Assembly: GCA_900757235.1 (NCBI GenBank)
Contig: CAAENB010000046.1
Span: forward strand, 1-5,360
Direction of reading: 5' to 3'
Length of the DNA stretch: 5,360 bases
DNA from: an uncultured Collinsella sp.
Lineage (GTDB): Bacteria; Actinomycetota; Coriobacteriia; Coriobacteriales; Coriobacteriaceae
This document shows positions 1 to 5,095 of the stretch, piece after piece (position 1 is the stretch's first letter; each line of letters begins with the position of its first letter). Made by a program: the position numbers and the translations under genes. The notes under the pieces are model-generated. The model was given only the letters and a program-made list of their open reading frames with translations, was not told the origin of the DNA and ran no database searches.

Positions 1-2469
1 ATCTTTATCGGCACCACGATCTCGGGCTCCAAGCTGTGGATTCGCATCGCGGGCTTTACCATCCAGCCCGGCGAGTTCGCCAAGGTCTTTATCGTGCTGT
101 TCCTGGCCGGGTACCTGGCCGAGAACCGCGAGCTGCTCTCCATCTCCAACCGCAAGATTCTGGGCTTTAAGATCCCTCGCCTGCGACTGCTGCTGCCGTT
201 GTTTGCCGTGTGGGGTGTGTGCCTGCTCGTCGTCGTCTTCGAACGCGACCTGGGTTCTGCCGTGCTGTTCTACACCATCTTCTTGCTGATGCTCTACGTT
301 GCCACGGGACGATTCTCGTATGTCGTTATCGGCCTTGCGCTCTTAGCCGTTGGAGCCGTGGGCGCCTACAAGTTCCTGTCTCACGTTCAGGTGCGTTTCC
401 AGGTTTGGGTCGATCCGTTTAAGGACGCCCAGGGCCAGGGCTACCAGATCGTCCAGTCGCTCTTCTCGCTTGCCGATGGCGGTCTGGTCGGTGTTGGTAT
501 CGGCAACGGCATGGCCAACAACATCCCTGTCGTCGAGTCCGACTTTATCTTCTCGGCCATCGGCGAGGAGATGGGCCTTTTGGGCGGCGGCGCCGTGCTC
601 ATCCTGTTTATGCTCTTTGCCGTGCGTGGCCTCACCACGGCTGCCCGCGCTAAATCCGACCTCGCCGCCTTTAGTGCCACGGGCCTTACGGCCGCCATCA
701 GCTTCCAGGCCTTTTTAATCGTGGGCGGCGTTACCCGCCTGATCCCGCTGACCGGCGTCACCCTACCCTTTATGAGCCAGGGCGGCTCCTCGCTGCTGGC
801 GAGCTTTATCATCGTCGCGCTCCTGCTGCGCGCCGGTGACGAGGCGACCGGACGCGAGGCCGAGCTTACCGGCACCGGTACCATGGCTGCCATCACCGAT
901 GATCAGGTCGCATCTGCCGCCGCCCCGACGAGCACGCGCTTTGCCACCTCGTCTTCCTACGGCAGCGGCAGCCATTCCGTCGGCTCGCGCATGCGCCGTC
1001 GCCTGCTCGACACGCCTGAATCCGGTGTGCTCGGCCGCGTTGCGCTCGCCAACCGTCTAACCCGTGCGGTGCTCGCCTTTACGGCGCTATTCGCCATCCT
1101 TATCGGCAACCTCACCTATGTCCAGGTCATCAAGGCCAAGGACTATCAGGACATGCCGACCAACAACCACACCATCGCCCGCTCCAAGTATATCCAGCGC
1201 GGTTCCATCATCACGTCCGACGGCGTGACGCTGGCCGAGTCGCTGCAGCAGGAGGACGGCACCTACGTACGCTCCTACCCCAACGGTAACCTGGCAGCGC
1301 ACGTGGTTGGCTACGTGAGCCAGCAGTATGGCACCACCGCCATCGAGAGCGTCATGAACGACACGCTCACCGGTTCTAAGGACTACTCCAGCTGGAACAA
1401 CGCCATCGCGTCGCTCGCGGGCCAGACCCAGCCGGGCAACACCGCCAAGCTCACCATCGACTCGCGCATCCAGACGGCGGCCGAGCAGGCACTCAAGGGC
1501 TTTAAGGGCGCTGTAGTGGTCATCGACCCGCGTACCGGCGCGGTGCTCGCATGTGCCAGCTCGCCCACCTACGACAACACCAACATCGACGCCCTACTGC
1601 AGGCTGGCGGCGGCGAGGACGGCTCTATGTACAATCGCGCCATGGACGCGCTGTACACGCCGGGCTCCACGTTTAAGGTCGTTACGCTTTCCGCGGCACT
1701 CGAGACCGGCACCGCCAGCCTTACCAGCACCTACCAGGCGCCCGGCTCCATGGACATCGGCAACGCACCGGTCACCAACTATGCCAACGAGAGCTACGGC
1801 ACCATCAGCCTGCAGCAGGCCTTTGCCGTGTCCTCCAACGTCGTCTTTGGCCAGGTGGCAAACGAAGTTGGCGCAAACACGCTCGTGCAGTTTGCCAACG
1901 CCTTTGGCTACGGCCAAAAGCTCGGCCAGGACCTGACCTCCGCGGCCTCCATCATGGCCGACCCGTCGCTCATGACCGAGTGGGAGACCGCTTGGGCCGG
2001 CGCCGGCCAGCCTGTCGGCATGGACCACACGCCCGGCCCGCAGACCACCGTCATGCAAAACGCCGTGATTGCCGCCGCCATCGCTAACAGTGGCGTGGTC
2101 ATGGACCCGTACTTTGTAGCCCAGGTACTCGCCCCGGACGGAACTGTGGTCAAGACCACGCAGTCCCGCTCGCTGGGTCAGGCCGTCAGCTCCGCCACGG
2201 CCGACCAGGTCAAGCAGGCCATGCTCGCCGTCGTCCAGTCCGGTACCGGCACCGATGCCCAGGTCCCCGGCGTCAAGGTCGCCGGCAAGACCGGCTCGGC
2301 CGAGACCGGCGGCACCAACGTCAATTCGATGTTCGTTGGCTTTGCACCTTACGATTCACCCACGGTCGCCATCTCGGTGGCCTTGGAGGATTACGACAAA
2401 CACGACGTCAAGGCGGCCAAGATTGCCGGCATCGTCCTGACCGCAGCGCTCGCCGCACAGGGAGCGTGA
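1..2469 (+). CDS. RodA/FtsW-type SEDS glycosyltransferase fused to PbpA-like class B penicillin-binding protein (5' end outside window)
   Basis: The frame is open from base 1, so the gene starts upstream; 822 codons are visible and numbered here from base 1. Codons 1-280 are the later part of a SEDS polytopic membrane protein that polymerises lipid II: the QPGEFAK loop (codon 22 on), ERDLGS near codon 82, ESDFIFSAIGEE with the probable catalytic Asp at codon 181, and the PLTGVTLPFMSQGGSS signature (about 250-265). A 74-residue Ser/Thr/Ala-rich linker ending in an Arg cluster (281-354) leads to a new membrane helix (about 355-376), then a pedestal region (SKYIQRGSI) and a penicillin-binding transpeptidase domain with STFK (556-559), SSN (611-613) and KTG (763-765). 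The order matches separate rodA and pbpA genes of other actinobacteria, here without a stop between them. SEDS C-termini and PBP N-termini are both cytoplasmic, so the fusion keeps a sensible topology. Inferred role: linked glycan polymerisation and cross-linking in wall growth. RodA versus FtsW identity of the SEDS half is not settled. Confidence 0.95.
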   Translation: MFIGTTISGSKLWIRIAGFTIQPGEFAKVFIVLFLAGYLAENRELLSISNRKILGFKIPRLRLLLPLFAVWGVCLLVVVFERDLGSAVLFYTIFLLMLYVATGRFSYVVIGLALLAVGAVGAYKFLSHVQVRFQVWVDPFKDAQGQGYQIVQSLFSLADGGLVGVGIGNGMANNIPVVESDFIFSAIGEEMGLLGGGAVLILFMLFAVRGLTTAARAKSDLAAFSATGLTAAISFQAFLIVGGVTRLIPLTGVTLPFMSQGGSSLLASFIIVALLLRAGDEATGREAELTGTGTMAAITDDQVASAAAPTSTRFATSSSYGSGSHSVGSRMRRRLLDTPESGVLGRVALANRLTRAVLAFTALFAILIGNLTYVQVIKAKDYQDMPTNNHTIARSKYIQRGSIITSDGVTLAESLQQEDGTYVRSYPNGNLAAHVVGYVSQQYGTTAIESVMNDTLTGSKDYSSWNNAIASLAGQTQPGNTAKLTIDSRIQTAAEQALKGFKGAVVVIDPRTGAVLACASSPTYDNTNIDALLQAGGGEDGSMYNRAMDALYTPGSTFKVVTLSAALETGTASLTSTYQAPGSMDIGNAPVTNYANESYGTISLQQAFAVSSNVVFGQVANEVGANTLVQFANAFGYGQKLGQDLTSAASIMADPSLMTEWETAWAGAGQPVGMDHTPGPQTTVMQNAVIAAAIANSGVVMDPYFVAQVLAPDGTVVKTTQSRSLGQAVSSATADQVKQAMLAVVQSGTGTDAQVPGVKVAGKTGSAETGGTNVNSMFVGFAPYDSPTVAISVALEDYDKHDVKAAKIAGIVLTAALAAQGA

Positions 2470-2519
2470 TGTCCATGATCGAATCGGACACCCGAGGCGC
2501 GCCGCGGCCGAAGAGTTAG
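2469..2519 (+). CDS. Possible 16-codon mini-ORF overlapping the stop of the fusion gene
   Basis: An ATG overlaps the TGA of the upstream gene (TGATG) and opens a 16-residue frame, MSMIESDTRGAPRPKS, ending in TAG. AGGGAG at 2459-2464 lies four bases before this ATG, and a second ATG follows at 2475. The arrangement is typical of translational coupling. The product is too short to assign. It could be a leader peptide, a decayed remnant of a lost gene (pknA normally sits here in mycobacteria), or chance. I favour chance or a coupling device over a functional peptide. Confidence 0.2.
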   Translation: MSMIESDTRGAPRPKS

Positions 2520-2531
2520 CGGCAACGCGCC
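2496..2531 (+). other. GC-rich inverted repeat in the gap before the kinase gene
   Basis: GGCGCG (2496-2501) pairs with CGCGCC (2526-2531), and CCGC (2502-2505) with GCGG (2519-2522), leaving a three-base bulge (CAA) and a 13-base loop. No T-run follows, so it is not an intrinsic terminator. It could be an mRNA processing or stability element between the two cistrons, but such pairings arise easily in DNA this rich in GC. Confidence 0.3.
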
Positions 2532-2591
2532 ACACGGCCCCAGCGGCCACATCGTAGGTACTACACACATCGTTGAGCGAATAGTTATGTT

Positions 2592-2596
2592 AGGAG
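2592..2596 (+). promoter_or_regulatory. Ribosome binding site that fixes the pknB start at 2602
   Basis: AGGAG lies five bases upstream of the ATG at 2602. An in-frame ATG at 2587 would add only MLGAG and has no good Shine-Dalgarno sequence in front of it; the AGGAG would then lie inside the gene. The protein from 2602 (MEQRVLGGRY) starts just ahead of the kinase fold, as usual for the family. I see no convincing -35/-10 pair in 2470-2590, so the kinase is probably co-transcribed with the fusion gene. Confidence 0.7.
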
Positions 2597-2601
2597 CAGG
2601 A

Positions 2602-4563
2602 ATGGAACAGAGGGTCCTCGGGGGAAGATACCTCCTCAAGGATAAGGTGGGGACAGGCGGCATGGCGACCGTCTTCCGTGCGCAGGACCAGGTCCTCGAC
2701 CGCACGGTAGCCGTCAAGATCATGCTGCCGCAGTATGCTGGCGACGCAACCTTCGCCGCACGCTTTAAGCAGGAGGCCCAGGCAGCAGCCGGTCTCTCCT
2801 CCCCCTATATCGTGGGCGTCTACGATTGGGGCAAGGACGGCGACACCTATTACATCGTCATGGAGTACCTGCGCGGCACCGACCTTAAGAGCGGCATCAA
2901 GAGCCACGGCGCCCTCGACCCCAAGAAGGTCGCCCAGATCGGCTCGCAGATCAGCTCCGCGCTTTCGGTCGCCCACAAGCACGAGATCATCCACCGCGAC
3001 ATCAAGCCGCAGAACATCATGGTGCTGCCCGACGGCAACATCAAGGTGATGGACTTTGGCATCGCGCGCGCCAAGAACAGCCACCTCACGCAAGACAACA
3101 ACGTGCTGGGAACCGCCCACTACGTCAGTCCCGAGCAGACCCGTGGTCAGGACCTCGGCCCCACCTCGGATATCTACTCGCTGGGCGTCGTGATGTACGA
3201 GTGCGCCACCGGCCGCGTGCCCTTTGACGGTGATGACGCCATCTCGGTCGCACTCAAGCAGGTCAACGAGCTGCCTATTCCGCCGAGCCAGATCAACTCC
3301 GGTGTCGACGCCGACCTTGAGCGCATCATCCTCAAGTGCATGGAGAAGGACCCGGCAAACCGCTTCCAGACCGCCGACGAGCTGCGTCAGGTGCTCAACA
3401 GCTACCTGTCGGGCCGTGCCGTCAACATCTCGGAGCCCACGCGCATCATCGGTGCCCCCGGTGAGCTGGGCACCACCAAGACTCGCGAGCTTTCCGATCA
3501 GACGCGCGCCATGGTGCGTCCCGTCTCGGGCGTGAGCGGCCAGAATACCGCCCGTAGCTCGGTTTCGGGCTCCACCGGCTCCTACGAGGTCGAAAAGCCC
3601 AAATCCAACAAGAACAAGATCATCGCCGCCGTGGTGGCAGCTGTTGCCGTCATCGGCATCGTGGTGGCCTTTGCCACAGGACTCTTTGGCGGCGAGCAGG
3701 TCCCCGTGCCCGACGTGCTGGGCAAGGACCAGCAGACTGCCGTCGAGCTGATCAAGGAAGCCGGCCTCGAGGTCGGCACCATCGACCAAAGCTACAACGA
3801 CGATGTCGACGAGGGCAAGGTCGCCGAGCAGACGCCCAACGGCCACACCAAGAAGGCCAAGGGCACCAAGGTGAACCTGGTGATCTCCAAGGGCCCCAAG
3901 CCCTCCGAGAAGGTTGAGGTTCCCCAGCTTGTCGGTCTAACCAAGGACCAGGCAGAGGCGGCACTGGCAAGCGTTGGCCTAAAGGGCAACGCCACCGAGG
4001 AGGCCAACGAGGCCGATGAGGGCCAGGTCTTTGAGCAGGGCACCGACGCCGGTAAGGAAGTCGAGAAGGGCACGACCATCTCGTACAAGGTCTCGAGCGG
4101 CCCGGATACCACGTCCGTCCCCGACCTGACCGACATGACCGAGGCCCAGGCGCGCAACGCCCTCGATATGGCAGGCTTTGGCGTCGACGTGAGCTACCAG
4201 GAGAACGACTCGGTTACCGAGGGCACCGTAATCAGCTGGAACCCCAGCGGCAAGCAGAAGCCCGGTGCCACGATTACCGTCGTCATTGCCAAGAAGTCCG
4301 GCAAGGCCACCGTCCCGGGCAACCTGTACGGCAAGAGCATTTCCGCCGCCGTCACCGCGCTCAACAACGCCGGCTTCTACAACATCGCGTTCTGCGATCA
4401 GAACGGCAACCCCGTGAGTGGCAACGAAAACGCCACCGTTACGGGCGTCTCCCCCACCGGCAAGCAGTCTACCGACAGCACGATTACGCTGACGGTCGCA
4501 CTTTCTGGCTCGGGTTCGGGTTCGGGCTCGGGCACGGGCGACGATTCCGGTACGGCCAACTAG
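2602..4563 (+). CDS. pknB: PknB-type membrane Ser/Thr protein kinase with four PASTA domains
   Basis: 653 residues from ATG 2602. The cytoplasmic kinase domain (about 9-268) has all key elements: glycine loop GTGGMATV (17-24), Lys39 in VAVK, helix-C Glu58, HRD at 131-133, DFG at 151-153, an activation loop with Thr163 in LTQ, and SPEQ (Glu178). A flexible Ser/Thr-rich juxtamembrane stretch (about 269-338) with several TR dipeptides leads to one membrane helix (about 340-363). Outside lie four PASTA domains starting near 367, 438, 504 and 569, then a Gly-Ser tail. PASTA domains of this family bind peptidoglycan fragments or lipid II, and the kinase phosphorylates division and wall proteins. 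Its place directly after the RodA-PBP fusion fits wall-growth control. The window holds one kinase only; the mycobacterial locus has pknA and pknB side by side. The fourth PASTA domain is the most divergent and carries a Cys (FCDQ). Active-kinase residues are intact, so the call is firm. Confidence 0.97.
   Translation: MEQRVLGGRYLLKDKVGTGGMATVFRAQDQVLDRTVAVKIMLPQYAGDATFAARFKQEAQAAAGLSSPYIVGVYDWGKDGDTYYIVMEYLRGTDLKSGIKSHGALDPKKVAQIGSQISSALSVAHKHEIIHRDIKPQNIMVLPDGNIKVMDFGIARAKNSHLTQDNNVLGTAHYVSPEQTRGQDLGPTSDIYSLGVVMYECATGRVPFDGDDAISVALKQVNELPIPPSQINSGVDADLERIILKCMEKDPANRFQTADELRQVLNSYLSGRAVNISEPTRIIGAPGELGTTKTRELSDQTRAMVRPVSGVSGQNTARSSVSGSTGSYEVEKPKSNKNKIIAAVVAAVAVIGIVVAFATGLFGGEQVPVPDVLGKDQQTAVELIKEAGLEVGTIDQSYNDDVDEGKVAEQTPNGHTKKAKGTKVNLVISKGPKPSEKVEVPQLVGLTKDQAEAALASVGLKGNATEEANEADEGQVFEQGTDAGKEVEKGTTISYKVSSGPDTTSVPDLTDMTEAQARNALDMAGFGVDVSYQENDSVTEGTVISWNPSGKQKPGATITVVIAKKSGKATVPGNLYGKSISAAVTALNNAGFYNIAFCDQNGNPVSGNENATVTGVSPTGKQSTDSTITLTVALSGSGSGSGSGTGDDSGTAN
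4510..4533 (+). repeat. Hexanucleotide repeat (TCGGGY)4 in the pknB C-terminal tail
   Basis: Four tandem TCG-GGY units encode Ser-Gly four times, within a tail that runs LSGSGSGSGSGTGDDSGTAN after the last PASTA domain. Gain or loss of units would keep the frame and change only the length of the extracytoplasmic tail. Confidence 0.75.
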
Positions 4564-4615
4564 TCGCCACCCCACCACCCATTACGGCTCTCGCCGCAAA
4601 CATATTCACTCACAG

Positions 4616-4655
4616 GCGCCCGCTTGCTCCCCCAGCAAGCGGGCGCTTCGTTTTT
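4616..4655 (+). terminator. Intrinsic terminator after pknB
   Basis: A perfect 13-bp stem (GCGCCCGCTTGCT at 4616-4628 with AGCAAGCGGGCGC at 4634-4646) with a CCCCC loop is followed by TTCGTTTTT. It starts 52 bases after the pknB stop and should end the wall operon. The 4564-4615 spacer holds nothing else I can identify. Read on the minus strand the hairpin lacks a T-run, so it acts in one direction. Confidence 0.95.
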
Positions 4656-4665
4656 GACATGGCAT

Positions 4666-4705
4666 CAACCAGAAGAGCCCGGCACCGTGGCGGTGTACCG
4701 GGCTC
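4666..4705 (-). terminator. Weak hairpin terminator for tRNA-Arg
   Basis: GAGCCCGG (4675-4682) pairs with CCGGGCTC (4698-4705), and CACCG with CGGTG inside, with a two-base bulge and a three-base TGG loop. On the minus strand it begins about ten bases past the tRNA 3' end and is followed by TTCTGGTT, a poor U-tract. The plus-strand side has no T-run. Best read as the tRNA transcript end or a 3'-processing boundary. Confidence 0.5.
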
Positions 4706-4715
4706 GATCAATCTC

Positions 4716-4791
4716 TGGTGCCCCCGGGCGGATTCGAACCGTCGACACCCGCTTTAGGAGAGCGGTGCTCTATCCCCTGAGCTACGGAGGC
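4716..4791 (-). tRNA. tRNA-Arg, anticodon CCU (reads AGG)
   Basis: The minus strand folds into a complete 76-base cloverleaf with CCA encoded. Acceptor GCCTCCG pairs with CGGGGGC with one U4-G69 wobble; the D stem is GCTC/GAGC; the anticodon stem is CCGCT/AGCGG around loop CTCCTAA; the T loop is TTCGAAT. Anticodon CCU lies at 4756-4758 (tRNA positions 34-36). The discriminator is A73. The T stem GACGG/CCGCC has one A50-C64 mismatch. The gene is a single tRNA unit; no integrase or duplicated tRNA end is visible, so there is no sign here of an integrated element. Confidence 0.97.
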
Positions 4792-4801
4792 ATGTTGTAC
4801 T

Positions 4802-4810
4802 AGTGTAGCA
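4802..4810 (-). promoter_or_regulatory. Probable extended -10 promoter for tRNA-Arg
   Basis: On the minus strand TGC-TACACT ends 11 bases before the tRNA 5' end, matching an extended -10 (TGN-TANNNT). Transcription would start about four bases ahead of the mature tRNA. The -35 region (around 4825-4831, TGCATC or CTGCAT) is weak. GCTACAC recurs exactly 30 bp upstream (4833-4839). The rest of 4811-4869 shows no gene or other clear site. Confidence 0.45.
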
Positions 4811-4869
4811 GATTTACACGTTGTGATGCAGCGTGTAGCCACTCTTCGAAGTTGCGGTGGAACAGCCCT

Positions 4870-5071
4870 CCGGAAAGTGCGTCCCACTATCCAGGCAAAT
4901 TCTGGGTCAGACTTTCCCCATGGGACCTCGCTGGGAAACTGTGTCCCAGAATTTCGACTCGAAACGGGACACGGTTTCCCAAACGGGCCCGTTCCGGAAA
5001 CTACATCCCGCAATCGGCACTCGAACCGGGATGCACTTTCCCGATCGAGCCTCATGGGAAACCGCGTCCCA
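4870..5071. repeat. Seven-copy alternating palindromic repeat array (BIME-like, about 62-bp tandem unit)
   Basis: Seven 17-bp elements lie at 4870-4886 (forward), 4903-4919 (reverse), 4932-4948 (f), 4965-4981 (r), 4994-5010 (f), 5027-5043 (r) and 5055-5071 (f). Consensus in forward sense is YGGGAAACTGYGTCCCR, a quasi-palindrome with YGGGA/TCCCR arms. GGAAA (positions 3-7) and CCC (14-16) are invariant in all seven. Gaps are 16, 12, 16, 12, 16 and 11 bases, so a forward-reverse pair forms a unit of 62, 62 and 61 bp plus a final half. The array fills most of the space between the DUF956 gene and tRNA-Arg. Alternating palindromes in an intergenic spot resemble enterobacterial BIMEs built from REP units. 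It is not CRISPR: orientation alternates and gaps are short and partly related. Role unknown. Confidence 0.9.
4982..4993. repeat. Perfect 12-bp palindrome at the array's symmetry centre
   Basis: AACGGGCCCGTT exactly fills the gap between the fourth and fifth repeat elements. The flanking elements mirror around its centre, so 4965-5010 forms a longer interrupted inverted repeat (arms 4965-4969/5006-5010 and 4974-4979/4996-5001). Confidence 0.8.
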
Positions 5072-5095
5072 CTTTAGGGGGGCGCTCTTTAATGG

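Noticed and set aside
94..96. GTG at 94 as start of the SEDS-PBP gene
   Set aside because: The frame upstream encodes the conserved SEDS loop WIRIAGFTIQPGEFAK, so the gene begins outside the window.
2587..2601. Upstream ATG at 2587 as the pknB start
   Set aside because: It lacks a Shine-Dalgarno sequence and would bury the good AGGAG that precedes the ATG at 2602; it cannot be fully excluded.
2590..3846. 418-codon minus-strand open frame under pknB
   Set aside because: It lies antisense to an intact kinase with every catalytic motif; long antisense frames are expected in GC-rich genes, and the product is a low-complexity shadow.
4716..4791. tRNA used as an integration (att) site
   Set aside because: No integrase gene, no duplicated tRNA 3' end and no boundary change in base composition are visible in this window.
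4870..5071. CRISPR array
   Set aside because: Repeats are short (17 bp), alternate in orientation and are separated by 11-16 bases that are partly similar to each other; no cas genes are near.
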